Assembly: GCA_900319895.1 (NCBI GenBank)
Contig: ONQK01000062.1
Span: forward strand, 1 to 18,844
Length of the DNA stretch: 18,844 bases
Reading direction: 5' to 3'
Origin: an uncultured Prevotella sp.
Lineage (GTDB): Bacteria; Bacteroidota; Bacteroidia; Bacteroidales; Bacteroidaceae
Below are positions 1 through 7,639 of the stretch, piece by piece. Position numbers and translations under genes: made by a program. A model generated the notes under the pieces. It had not been told where the DNA came from. It saw only the letters and a list, made by a program, of their open reading frames with translations, and ran no database searches. The first letter of the stretch is position 1, and each line of letters starts with the position of its first letter.

Positions 1-1700
1 CCACTATTAATTTCAGCCTTGGCGACGCCTTTATCCATCATTGCGCTGATGGTCATGCCAGAGAGGTCATAGCCCTCATAAGTGAAGCTCTTGATGTCTG
101 CCGTTGCCTCCAAACTGGATTTCGGCGACAGAAAATCCGTCCCCCGGCCTTTTAGATAAACCGTTCCCGAGAGCGGAGAGGCATTTAATGAAGGCATGAA
201 ATGTCGAATCGCCACCTCTCGAGCCTCCAATTTGATGTCATACGCCATGTCATGCGTGTCCATTTGGGCTTTCCCTTCCAAAAAACCATTCCCGTCGTGC
301 ATGCGGAAGTCTGCAGCCAGCGAATGCCCTACCTTTCTTACTTTTCCGCCCAAGGCAATGTTTTTCGGGATGTTGATCTGCTTTTGCAATGATGCGTCCA
401 AAAAAGATTTGGCAAACTGGACATCTTGTCCCTGTACCAGAAAGTCGACATCGACAATCATACGCTCAGCATCCAACGGATTAATCACAAAACCTGTTGC
501 CTGGGCACGCAGCCGGTTGGGGATGTTTACGTTGAGTCTCTCAAAATCAACGCGATGCACATTCCCATTAATCAATCCGTTGACCACGAGTGGCTGATTG
601 GGCCAGTTTTTATTAAAATCCTGAGGCGCGCCGCCCATCAAACGCAAAATATCTTGCTTGCCCAAAGAGGCGTTCAAGCGAACATGGCTTTTGCCAGGCG
701 ACTTGTCCGAGAGCGAACTAAGATCAACATTGAGCGCCGCTGCCAAGCTTGATTCTGAGGTATGAATCTTCAAATCCGGAACATGTATCTTCTGGTCGTC
801 CAAAGACAACCTGCCTGAGATTTCCCGCACGGCGAGCCCGCTTTTTTCCTTGAACAGGCACCGTCTGACCATCATGTCCAGCTTGGGATCCCGATAATTT
901 ACAGAATCCACGGCAAGAGAAAGTTCCGACAGGCTCAAATGATTGTAGTCAAAGCCTGCAATATGAGGCTCAAAGACTTGGTCGTACAGCAAGGAACTAC
1001 CTTTCAAATCGAACTTTTCGACCCGATAGACACTTTTGCCCAAGTCAAAATAGCCATTTTGGGCCATTGCATCGCCCAAAACTGCCTGCAGTTGCAACGA
1101 GTCTGAGAACAGATTCAAAGCGACTGCCGAATTTTTCAGGTGCAACCGCTCCAGCTGTATTCTCCACCGATTCTCCGAAGTCGTCGTGTCCTGCGGCACA
1201 CTATCGTTCAAGACAACCTTTATTTTCGCATCCGTCAATTCCGCAAAGTCCAATTTCACCAGCTCTTTGGAAAGGTCTATGCCATGGCTTTGCATGCAAA
1301 AGGCACCGATTTTGCCACTGATTTGCACAACATCGATCAAATCGAGCGTGTTCAAATGTAATTGTGAAAATTTCAGCTCGTCTATTTCGACTTGTTTCCT
1401 AAATAAAGGGCACAGCCTGACGTCCACAAGAAGTTGTCCGGCAAGCGCCACCGTGTCGTTTTCCGAAGTTCCGCTGCCAGGCCTGAAAATTTTCAGGTCT
1501 TCAACGCTCAAGTCCAATGGGAACGACAGACGCACGGCACCTACGGCCACCTGCATCCCCGTTTTCTCAGAGGCAAACGCAACAACTTTCTTCACTGCCC
1601 AATCCTGCACTGGAGGGATGTAAAGAAGTATGGCCAGCATTAAAAACAATACGACAGGACATAGAACTGCAATGCCTGCCCACTTCAGAAACTTTCTCAT
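1..1700 (-). CDS. tamB: TamB-like translocation/assembly protein, N-terminal 566 residues (partial)
   Basis: The minus-strand frame opens with ATG at 1700 and stays open to the window edge, so only the first 566 codons are present. The protein starts MRKFLKWAGIAVL, a basic N-terminus followed by one hydrophobic helix (about residues 8-28). It continues into IPPVQDWAVKKVVAFASEKTG and GAVRLSFPLDLSVEDL, which match the start of AsmA/TamB-family proteins of Bacteroidota. The rest is a long series of amphipathic beta-strand-like segments with no catalytic motif, as expected for the lipid-bridge or outer-membrane-protein assembly role of the family. Family members usually exceed 1,400 residues, so most of the C-terminus, including the DUF490 domain, lies outside the window. 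It is on the same strand as the GntR operon but separated from it by a terminator. The family call is by recognition; the exact role is inferred. Confidence 0.8.
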   Translation of the reverse strand, partial: MRKFLKWAGIAVLCPVVLFLMLAILLYIPPVQDWAVKKVVAFASEKTGMQVAVGAVRLSFPLDLSVEDLKIFRPGSGTSENDTVALAGQLLVDVRLCPLFRKQVEIDELKFSQLHLNTLDLIDVVQISGKIGAFCMQSHGIDLSKELVKLDFAELTDAKIKVVLNDSVPQDTTTSENRWRIQLERLHLKNSAVALNLFSDSLQLQAVLGDAMAQNGYFDLGKSVYRVEKFDLKGSSLLYDQVFEPHIAGFDYNHLSLSELSLAVDSVNYRDPKLDMMVRRCLFKEKSGLAVREISGRLSLDDQKIHVPDLKIHTSESSLAAALNVDLSSLSDKSPGKSHVRLNASLGKQDILRLMGGAPQDFNKNWPNQPLVVNGLINGNVHRVDFERLNVNIPNRLRAQATGFVINPLDAERMIVDVDFLVQGQDVQFAKSFLDASLQKQINIPKNIALGGKVRKVGHSLAADFRMHDGNGFLEGKAQMDTHDMAYDIKLEAREVAIRHFMPSLNASPLSGTVYLKGRGTDFLSPKSSLEATADIKSFTYEGYDLSGMTISAMMDKGVAKAEINS

Positions 1701-1743
1701 CTAGGTTTCCAAATAATGGCTGTTTGATCAACAAACAAAATAG

Positions 1744-1803
1744 TTATGTGCAAAATAAAGCATTTTTTTGCACATAAAGAAATATTATGTGAATAATTTG
1801 CAC
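1744..1803. promoter_or_regulatory. Perfect 12-bp inverted repeat plus a degenerate third copy upstream of tamB
   Basis: TTATGTGCAAAA (1744-1755) and TTTTGCACATAA (1766-1777) are exact reverse complements separated by 10 bases. A further TTATGTG (1785-1791) followed by TTTGCAC (1797-1803) repeats the two parts of the motif in the same order. The cluster lies 44-103 bp upstream of the tamB-like start in an AT-rich stretch. It could be a dimeric regulator's operator or a hairpin. It does not look like a terminator of the upstream operon, which has its own at 1857-1899. No convincing TAnnTTTG box was found between the repeat and the tamB start. Confidence 0.45.
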
Positions 1804-1856
1804 TCCATTTGTCCTAAAAGAAGTACATTTTGTTCAAAAAATGCCCTCCAAAAGCC

Positions 1857-1899
1857 AAAAGATGCTTTAAGCCAAGGCAAAAACCTTGCTTAAAGCATC
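1857..1899 (-). terminator. Terminator of the GntR/ABC operon
   Basis: GATGCTTTAAGC (1861-1872) pairs with GCTTAAAGCATC at the other end, extended inward by CAAGG/CCTTG with one bulged base. Read on the minus strand, the stem is followed by four T (1860-1857). It begins 22 bases past the GntR stop codon. Confidence 0.75.
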
Positions 1900-1921
1900 C
1901 ACGATATGTTTTTGTAACCAT

Positions 1922-2284
1922 CTATCGTTCAGCGTGTTTCTTCCATTCCTCGACAATTTTATCCACACCTATTCCCAACAGGTCCATTTGTCGGAAGAGT
2001 TCCGGCACCTGCCTGTCCAAGAAGTCGCGCTGCCGTGCCTGCACGATGCGCTGCCGTGCACCTTGGCTGACGAAATACCCCAATCCACGTTTGTTGAAGA
2101 TGATACCGTCACGCGCAAGAAACTCGTAAGTCTTCACGGCTGTATTAGTGTTGACTTCAAGCAAAATGGCATAATCGCGGACACTGGGGATGCGGTCGAG
2201 CTCGGCGTAATGCCCAGAGATGATCTCATCGCACAGTCGATCTGCCATTTGCATGTAAATTGCTTTTTCATTACTGAATCCCAT
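1922..2284 (-). CDS. GntR-family transcriptional regulator, YtrA subfamily
   Basis: A 120-aa protein with an N-terminal winged helix-turn-helix (about residues 8-72). It shows the characteristic IYMQMADRLCDEIISG start, the recognition region RIPSVRDYAILLEVNTNTAV (31-50) and the wing KRGLGYFV (65-72). After the DNA-binding domain only about 45 residues remain, too few for a ligand-binding domain. That size is the mark of the YtrA subfamily, which usually represses linked ABC transporter genes. It is the last gene of the operon, 20 nt after the GIN lipoprotein stop, whereas YtrA-type genes are often first. A candidate operator overlaps the operon's predicted start site (4890-4913), so autoregulation is likely but inferred. 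Confidence 0.9.
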   Translation of the reverse strand: MGFSNEKAIYMQMADRLCDEIISGHYAELDRIPSVRDYAILLEVNTNTAVKTYEFLARDGIIFNKRGLGYFVSQGARQRIVQARQRDFLDRQVPELFRQMDLLGIGVDKIVEEWKKHAER

Positions 2285-2304
2285 AACATGTTTGTTTATT
2301 TTCT

Positions 2305-3081
2305 CTATCCCTCGCCCGTCAATTTCAGGTTCTTTGTCCGAATATCGCCCGAGCCACGAACATTTTGGTTTAAAGTTTTCAGCGTGCCGCTCAATGCAAC
2401 ATCCCCGCTGCCTGCAATGGAGATGCTCGCTGTTCCGCAGTCCTCAAAATGGATGTCGATCTCTCCGCTACCCGCAATCGAGGCTTTTGTCTTCTCCACT
2501 TTCCTGGCACTAAGTCTGACATCCCCACTTCCTGCAATGGAGATGCTGGCATTCTTGGCCTGCAAGGTGTCCAATTCCACCATGCCGCTGCCCGCTACAG
2601 AAGTGTCGAAATCTGCGCACTGTACGCTCCTCAGCTTTATGTCTCCACTACCTGCCACTTGGGCTGAAAATTTTTCTGCACTCACATTGTCCTGGCATTC
2701 AAAAAGCCCGGAACCGGCGACGGCAACGCCTGCCAGCGAGGGTGCTGAGACATAGACTTTAAAATCGGAGTTATTGTCTTTCCCGAAAAAGACTTGTCTG
2801 CTAAACTGATTTTTTTCTTCAATGTGAAGCGTTTTGTTCTTCACATACACCTCCAGGTTCTCCATGTAGGTTTTATCGCATTCGACACGAACACTGAACG
2901 AATCGCTCAAGCTAAAATAAAGGTCTGCGGGACAGGCTAATTGAACTTTCTGGAAATCAACCTGTTCATAATTTTTAGTTATCATTTCTCCACTGATTGT
3001 GTCTGATTTTTTCACAATCACACAGGCACTGAGGCAAAAAGAAACGATGGCAAGTGCCGCAAATAAAACAATTTTTCTCAT
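2305..3081 (-). CDS. Lipoprotein with head-GIN (DUF2807) repeat domain
   Basis: The start is placed at 3081 (MRKIVLFAALAIVSFCLSAC) rather than an ATG 33 bases upstream. It gives a lipoprotein signal with lipobox LSAC (Cys20) and has an AGGAGA ribosome-binding site just before it. The 258-aa product contains seven GSG motifs spaced 19-21 residues apart (AGSG at 122, 143, 163, 183, 203 and 223, then RGSG at 242). This is typical of the DUF2807 putative adhesin head-GIN domain, which forms a right-handed beta solenoid. Likely anchored in the envelope after signal peptidase II cleavage. It lies 17 nt after the ABC permease, so it is probably made together with the transporter. No enzymatic motif is visible and its role is unknown. 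Confidence 0.88.
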   Translation of the reverse strand: MRKIVLFAALAIVSFCLSACVIVKKSDTISGEMITKNYEQVDFQKVQLACPADLYFSLSDSFSVRVECDKTYMENLEVYVKNKTLHIEEKNQFSRQVFFGKDNNSDFKVYVSAPSLAGVAVAGSGLFECQDNVSAEKFSAQVAGSGDIKLRSVQCADFDTSVAGSGMVELDTLQAKNASISIAGSGDVRLSARKVEKTKASIAGSGEIDIHFEDCGTASISIAGSGDVALSGTLKTLNQNVRGSGDIRTKNLKLTGEG

Positions 3082-3098
3082 TTTTATATCTCCTATTT

Positions 3099-3908
3099 CT
3101 AAATATTTAACCATTTATTATGTATCAGTTGAAGCCTGCAAAACAACCGGTAAGACAGCCAATAGTTCAAGACTGCCAACGCCGCAAAGCCCGCCGACCA
3201 CAATAGCAAAGTCGTATTGGCGCGCGAAGGATCATAGACAAACATATATTCTTCCAAAAAAATGTTTGCCAAATAGGTTGTAAGCATGAAAATTGCCACT
3301 GACAAGAGCGTCAAGAAGATGATGGTCTGGAAAACTTGGTGTTTTCGGAACAGCACGCCGCCGAGCAAGAACAGCGACTGGCCCCAGGTCAACGACGAGA
3401 GCCAAAACAATGGCAAAGCAATGGTTTCCTGGTATTTAATGGTGAAAAAGCCTAGATTCATATCGAACAAATGCGGAAACATGAATTCGGCTTGTCGCGA
3501 TTTTCCTATCAAAGTAATCAAAAACTGTATCAAGTCTGCAATCAAGAAACCTGCGGCAAAAATCAAGGTGGCCACAATAGTGACATAAACCAGGCGCGAC
3601 AAGAATTTTTCAAAATTCGTTGCCGGCAACACCAAAAATCCTAGCCGCTGCGGGCGCTGACCATATCCACCCAAGAAACGCCCGGCCACCAAGGTGATAT
3701 AGATTATATAAATGCCCCAAAAGACACTAATTTCAGTGCCGGGTTCATTAATGAGATTTAATTTATAAAGGAGGTTTGGCAGGTAGATGAACAAAAAGAT
3801 CGCCGTCCACACCAAAGTCATGCGCAAAATAAACAGGCGTTGCTGCCTTAAGTCCCACCACAGGACATTTTTAAATCGATGTATACTAAATGTCTTCATT
3901 TTCTTCAT
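3099..3908 (-). CDS. ABC-2 type transporter membrane subunit
   Basis: A 269-aa integral membrane protein with about six hydrophobic segments, such as MTLVWTAIFLFIYLPNLLY near residue 30, VYVTIVATLIFAAGFLIADL in the middle and LLLWSAGFAALAVLNYWLSY near the end. The stretch RLGFLVLPATNFEKFLSRLV is typical of Bacteroidota ABC-2 permeases that partner a separate ATPase. Start 3908 (MKKMKTFS) begins 13 nt after the ATPase stop. An in-frame ATG at 3899 is an equally possible start, while the longer upstream frame overlaps the ATPase and lacks the family's look. Substrate unknown; YtrA-linked exporters are often connected with cell-envelope stress, which is inference here. Confidence 0.85.
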   Translation of the reverse strand: MKKMKTFSIHRFKNVLWWDLRQQRLFILRMTLVWTAIFLFIYLPNLLYKLNLINEPGTEISVFWGIYIIYITLVAGRFLGGYGQRPQRLGFLVLPATNFEKFLSRLVYVTIVATLIFAAGFLIADLIQFLITLIGKSRQAEFMFPHLFDMNLGFFTIKYQETIALPLFWLSSLTWGQSLFLLGGVLFRKHQVFQTIIFLTLLSVAIFMLTTYLANIFLEEYMFVYDPSRANTTLLLWSAGFAALAVLNYWLSYRLFCRLQLIHNKWLNI

Positions 3909-3921
3909 GTTTTTTCTGTTG

Positions 3922-4770
3922 TTACTCTTTATTTGCCGTGTCTGACAAGAGCCCCTTTGTGACGGCATTGAACAAAAGTTCCAAGTTGAGCTGTGTCTCG
4001 GGGTCGTCCGCCCTTCTATGCGCGATGGATGCATTTCCCTGCAAGGTTGGCTCAGCATAAATAACGCCTGCCATGTCTCCTGCCTGACGATAGGAGAAAG
4101 TGTATTCTTCCGTCAAACTTGCCGTCGATGCGTTGAGTAGCACACCCCTCTCGTCGAGCATCACCAAATGGTCGAGCAATGCCTCCACGTCGTGAACCTG
4201 ATGCGTACTGATGAGAATCGTACGCTCCTCACTCATGTTGCCAGCGACAATTTTTCGGAACAAGCTCTTTGAAGGGATGTCCAGGCCATTGGTGGGTTCA
4301 TCCATCAACAACAACCGCGTGTTAGCCGCCAAGGCAAGGCTCATGGCAAAGCGCTTCTTCTGCCCCATGGAGAGCTCTGCCTGATTCAAATCCAACGGCA
4401 ACTCAAAGGCCTCAAGATTCTGCTGAAAAGCCTGAACGCTAAAATTGGGATAAAAGCGACGGTGCATCTCCAAGCTGTCTTTCAACGACACATTGGGCAA
4501 GGTCAGTTCCTCGGGTACGAGATAAATCTCACGCAGCACATCAACAGGCCGCCCACTAACGTCCTTGCCATCAAACAAGATCGACTGGCGAGGGGCGCGA
4601 AGTAGGCCGCAAATAAGGTAGAGCAAAGTGCTCTTGCCCGTTCCATTCTTACCTAACAATCCATAAATCCGATTTTCCAACAGCGACAAGGTCAGCCCAT
4701 TGAAAAGCTGGCGCCGCCCGCCGGCATAAGAATAATTCAGTCCACTGATTCTTAATACTTCTTTTTCCAT
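3922..4770 (-). CDS. ABC transporter ATP-binding protein
   Basis: A 282-aa ATPase with Walker A GLLGKNGTGKST (37-48), signature LSMGQKKR (133-140), Walker B LLLMDEPTNGLD (153-164) and the switch histidine in STHQ (188-191). The Q-loop position reads VPEE, with Glu in place of Gln, which is common in ABC-2 exporter ATPases. A 70-residue C-terminal extension follows the nucleotide-binding domain. It is the first gene of the operon and pairs with the membrane protein that begins 13 nt after its stop. Its predicted leader is about 135 nt, long for this organism group. The transported substrate cannot be read from the sequence. Confidence 0.93.
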   Translation of the reverse strand: MEKEVLRISGLNYSYAGGRRQLFNGLTLSLLENRIYGLLGKNGTGKSTLLYLICGLLRAPRQSILFDGKDVSGRPVDVLREIYLVPEELTLPNVSLKDSLEMHRRFYPNFSVQAFQQNLEAFELPLDLNQAELSMGQKKRFAMSLALAANTRLLLMDEPTNGLDIPSKSLFRKIVAGNMSEERTILISTHQVHDVEALLDHLVMLDERGVLLNASTASLTEEYTFSYRQAGDMAGVIYAEPTLQGNASIAHRRADDPETQLNLELLFNAVTKGLLSDTANKE

Positions 4771-4889
4771 TTACATTCTTCTATTATTTTTATGTATATT
4801 TATCTTTAAAATCATCAAGCCCCACAGAGTATAAAACTCATAAAACACTAATCTTCAATAAGATAAGACATTTCATCGGCTCAAAATCA

Positions 4890-4913
4890 AGCGTTATAGT
4901 AAAATAGTACACT
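4890..4913. promoter_or_regulatory. Candidate GntR/YtrA operator
   Basis: AGCGTTATA (4890-4898), six bases, then TAGTACACT (4905-4913). The reverse complement of the right arm is AGTGTACTA, matching the left arm at 6 of 9 positions (AG-GT--TA). The site sits immediately downstream of the -7 box of the ABC operon and covers the predicted transcription start near 4907, where a repressor would block initiation. The AGTGTACTA-like arm resembles GTGTACTA-type sites of YtrA regulators as I recall them. Assignment to this regulator is inference. Confidence 0.45.
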
Positions 4914-4914
4914 G

Positions 4915-4946
4915 CAAATATAATTCAAAAAATTTGTACTGCCAAA
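4915..4946 (-). promoter_or_regulatory. Promoter of the ABC/GIN/GntR operon
   Basis: Bacteroidota consensus on the minus strand: TTTG (4946-4943), 20-base spacer, TATATTTG (4922-4915). Predicted start near 4907, upstream of the ATPase ATG at 4770. Confidence 0.7.
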
Positions 4947-4997
4947 TTTATTTGACATTTTTTATCAATTTTTTCCAAAAAAGTCAAGTTTTATTTG

Positions 4998-5005
4998 TAT
5001 TTTTG
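4998..5005 (+). promoter_or_regulatory. Possible -7 box of the flavin oxidoreductase gene
   Basis: TATTTTTG fits TAnnTTTG and lies 18 bases before the ATG at 5024, giving a leader of about 12 nt. No TTTG was found at the expected upstream distance, so this is only a half promoter in a very T-rich region. Confidence 0.35.
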
Positions 5006-5023
5006 TACGCAAAACATATACAT

Positions 5024-5968
5024 ATGATGAAGAAAAATAGAATTTGTGAACTTTTCGGCATTGAATATCCAATTGTTCAAGGCGGGATGGTATGGTGTAG
5101 CGGCTGGCGGCTGGCGGCGGCAGTCAGCAATGCAGGAGGCTTAGGCCTATTAGGCGCCGGAAGCATGCCGCCCGAGGTGCTCAAGGAACATATTCAGAAG
5201 ATGAAGGCGGCAACCGACAAGCCTTGGGGCGTGAATCTCCCGCTGATGAATGCCGCCATCGACGATTTGGTGAAAATCGTCATCGAAGAAGGAGTGAAAA
5301 TCGTGTTCACATCGGCTGGAAGCCCTAAAAAATACACGCCTTTGTTCCACGAACATGGCATCAAGGTGGCGCATGTTGTCGCAGGTTCCAAATTTGCCCG
5401 AAAATGCGAAGAGGCAGGCGTTGATGCCGTCGTTGCAGAAGGCTTTGAGGCGGGCGGGCATAATGGACGCGAGGAAACAACAACCATGACCTTGATTCCC
5501 CAGGTCAGGCAGGCGGTCTCCTTGCCTCTCATCGCTGCTGGCGGAATTGCCAGCGGACAAGCCATGTTGGCGGCAGAGGCCTTGGGCGCGGAGGGCGTAC
5601 AGTTGGGAACAGCATTTGCGCTAACCGTCGAAAGCGGTGCATCGGCAACGTTCAAAAAGCGCTGCACGTCGCTCGAAGAAGGAGACACCATGCTCACGCT
5701 GAAACTTCTCTCGCCCACCCGACTGGTCAAAAACGAGCTGTTTTTCCGCATTGATGAGGCCGAAAAAAGAGGAGCAGGGAAAGAGGAGTTGCTAAAACTC
5801 GTGCCGCCAGGCAGCGCGCGCCGCGGCATTTTTGAGGACGACATTGAGAACGGCGAGGTTGAGATTGGACAAATAGCCTCTGCCATCAAAGAGATTAAGA
5901 CTGCAAAACAAGTCATTGACGAAATGGTCGGCGCATACGAGGAAACGCTGAAAAGAATGTCGATTTAA
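5024..5968 (+). CDS. FMN-dependent nitronate monooxygenase / FabK-type enoyl-ACP reductase
   Basis: A 314-aa TIM-barrel flavoprotein of the 2-nitropropane dioxygenase/FabK family. Visible marks are the N-terminal IEYPIVQGGM (13-22), SNAGGLGLLGAG (35-46), EAGGHNGREETTTMTLIPQV (142-161, with the His146 expected at the active site), the phosphate-binding LIAAGGIASG (169-178) and LGAEGVQLGT (187-196), and a FabK-like GQIAS near the C-terminus. Family members either reduce enoyl-ACP in fatty-acid synthesis or oxidise alkyl nitronates; the sequence alone does not decide between them. ATG 5024 was chosen over the longer frame from 4934 because homology begins there and a -7 box lies just upstream. 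An ATG directly after it (5027) is also possible. It is monocistronic, closed by a strong terminator, and divergent from the ABC operon. Confidence 0.87.
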   Translation: MMKKNRICELFGIEYPIVQGGMVWCSGWRLAAAVSNAGGLGLLGAGSMPPEVLKEHIQKMKAATDKPWGVNLPLMNAAIDDLVKIVIEEGVKIVFTSAGSPKKYTPLFHEHGIKVAHVVAGSKFARKCEEAGVDAVVAEGFEAGGHNGREETTTMTLIPQVRQAVSLPLIAAGGIASGQAMLAAEALGAEGVQLGTAFALTVESGASATFKKRCTSLEEGDTMLTLKLLSPTRLVKNELFFRIDEAEKRGAGKEELLKLVPPGSARRGIFEDDIENGEVEIGQIASAIKEIKTAKQVIDEMVGAYEETLKRMSI

Positions 5969-6007
5969 GCACTCACTTTCTTTTGAGAAAGTATTTTAAG
6001 GATTAAG

Positions 6008-6051
6008 GAAGGCACCATCTTTATTTACATAAAGACATGCCTTCTTTTTTT
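6008..6051 (+). terminator. Rho-independent terminator of the flavin oxidoreductase gene
   Basis: GAAGGCA (6008-6014) pairs with TGCCTTC (6038-6044), with inner pairing TCTTTAT/ATAAAGA, followed by seven T. It starts 40 bases after the stop codon. On the opposite strand it lacks a T-run, so it probably serves mainly the plus-strand gene. Confidence 0.88.
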
Positions 6052-6093
6052 GTTCCTACCATGCTTATTTTGCAGCGAAAGTCCTATTCCGCC

Positions 6094-7473
6094 TCAGGCT
6101 GTTTTCAGAAAAGAATTCATCCATTTTCCACGGTATAGCCTAACGAGGAATAGCCCACCCCTGAAAGTCAGCTCAACTGCCATTGCCGTCCAAACGCCTG
6201 TCAATCCGTAGTCTTTTGCCAACAAAGCCGCCAAGGAAAGTCGTACGAACCACATGGAGCAAAGGTTGATTAAAGCAGGTTTAAAGGTGTCTCCTGCACC
6301 CACGCAGACACTATAAGTCACGATGGCTGCTCCAAACATCGGCTCGGCGAAGGCCTCAATGCGCAAGCATCGGGCACCCAGGTCGCAAATTTCCTCTATT
6401 GGTGTCATCAGTGCCATCAATTCGGGCGCAAAAATATACATCACCACACCCATAAGCGCCATGACAGCCATTGCCAGCCAAACAGTCATCCGGGCAAAAC
6501 TGCGGGTCAAGTCTTGGCGCGCAGCTCCCAGACTTTGCCCCACCAGCGTTGTGGCGGCCTCGCCAAGTCCATAGCCAGGCATATAGCAAAGGCTCTCTGC
6601 CGTAATGGCAAATGTGTTGGCGGCGATAGCAAAATTGCCTAGTGGTGCCACAATCGTCGTACTGATGATTTGCGCTCCGCTCATGAGCAACGACTGAGCT
6701 GCCATTGGTATGCTGATTTTCACGGCATTGTGCACATAGCTCCAGACAAAGGCAAAACGTTCTTTATCGAGTCGGAGTCCCAAGGTTGCACTTCTGAAAA
6801 TGGCGAAATAAGCTTGGGTTGAGCCGCCAATGACAATGGCAAGGCCCGTGCCCATGGCCACGCCTAGCACCCCCAGATGGAATACAAAAATAAAGATGTA
6901 GTTGAAGACCACGTCCAGCAAGCACATGATGATGCTCATGACACTTGGTATGCGCATGTTTCCTGAGCTCTTCAACATGGCTCCAGAAAGCGATGAAAGT
7001 TGGAAAAACGGCAACACGAACATGAAAATCATGAAATAAAGAGTGGCATCATGCGCTATATCTTCGCCTCCGCCCAGCCAGAACGGCAGTCTCCATGAGA
7101 TGGAAATACCTATCAAGGCTATCACGAGGCTGAAAATGGTGGTACAAATCAATCCATGGCGAAAGACCGAGCGTGCTTTTTGAAAATCGTTAGCACCGAT
7201 GAAATGGGCCACTTGCACCGAGAAGCCCATTGAGGCTGCCGAAGTCAGGCTGCCCACTCCCCATGTGGTAGATTCTACCAAGCCGCAAGCTGCTGCAGCC
7301 TCCACGCCTACTCTTCCGACCATAGCCTGGTCAATGAAGAACATCAACACACTGGTGATTTGTGCCAAAATGGACGGGATACTCAACTGAATAATCAAAT
7401 TCAGCTTGTCTTTGCGCCCCATGGGACGTCCCTCTCGGATATACGCCAATAGTATGTCGCTTTTCTTGCCCAT
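6094..7473 (-). CDS. MATE-family multidrug/metabolite exporter
   Basis: A 459-aa inner-membrane protein with about twelve hydrophobic helices in two related halves. The conserved N-terminal part LSIPSILAQITSVLMFFIDQ is followed by MVGRVGVEAAAACGLV, and the second half has the matching MPGYGLGEAATTLVGQSLGA, both characteristic of MATE transporters that exchange cations for organic substrates. The upstream segment LLAYIREGRPM resembles that of Bacteroidota homologues, which supports ATG 7473. That leaves a predicted leader of only a few bases. ATG 7422 (Met18) would give a normal leader but drop the segment. It stands alone, with no regulator or partner next to it, so the substrate is unknown. 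Confidence 0.9.
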   Translation of the reverse strand: MGKKSDILLAYIREGRPMGRKDKLNLIIQLSIPSILAQITSVLMFFIDQAMVGRVGVEAAAACGLVESTTWGVGSLTSAASMGFSVQVAHFIGANDFQKARSVFRHGLICTTIFSLVIALIGISISWRLPFWLGGGEDIAHDATLYFMIFMFVLPFFQLSSLSGAMLKSSGNMRIPSVMSIIMCLLDVVFNYIFIFVFHLGVLGVAMGTGLAIVIGGSTQAYFAIFRSATLGLRLDKERFAFVWSYVHNAVKISIPMAAQSLLMSGAQIISTTIVAPLGNFAIAANTFAITAESLCYMPGYGLGEAATTLVGQSLGAARQDLTRSFARMTVWLAMAVMALMGVVMYIFAPELMALMTPIEEICDLGARCLRIEAFAEPMFGAAIVTYSVCVGAGDTFKPALINLCSMWFVRLSLAALLAKDYGLTGVWTAMAVELTFRGGLFLVRLYRGKWMNSFLKTA

Positions 7474-7482
7474 TTGCGGCTA

Positions 7483-7514
7483 CAAAGATAGTGTAAAGTG
7501 GAGTGAAAAACAAA
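7483..7514 (-). promoter_or_regulatory. Promoter of the MATE gene
   Basis: TTTG (7514-7511), 20-base spacer, TATCTTTG (7490-7483) on the minus strand. The box ends only 9 bases before ATG 7473, so the transcript would be almost leaderless from that start. Confidence 0.72.
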
Positions 7515-7563
7515 AAAAAATCATTTTTTATTCATTTTTCCGTAAAACGGGATTATATTTTCG

Positions 7564-7606
7564 AAAAAGTATTAGGCCGTGCTTTAAAAGACACAGCCTA
7601 ATACTT
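7564..7606 (-). terminator. Terminator of the glyS-FKBP operon
   Basis: AAGTATTAGGC (7567-7577) pairs with GCCTAATACTT (7596-7606), extended inward by GTG/CAC after one mismatch. On the minus strand the stem runs into five T. It lies about 35 bases past the FKBP stop codon. Confidence 0.85.
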
Positions 7607-7639
7607 GGGAAAACAGATGATTGAAAGGAAAATTTGCTT

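Noticed and set aside
2401..2720. Periodic short DNA repeats that might suggest a CRISPR or satellite array
   Set aside because: They are in-frame codons of the GIN solenoid (GSG every about 20 residues), with no unique spacers.
1886..2755. A 289-codon plus-strand open frame across GntR and the GIN gene
   Set aside because: It runs opposite two well supported genes, and its repeated segments are the antisense of the GSG repeats.
5194..5916. A 240-codon minus-strand open frame opposite the flavin oxidoreductase
   Set aside because: The plus strand has all family motifs; the antisense product is a Ser/Ala-rich shadow with no motif.
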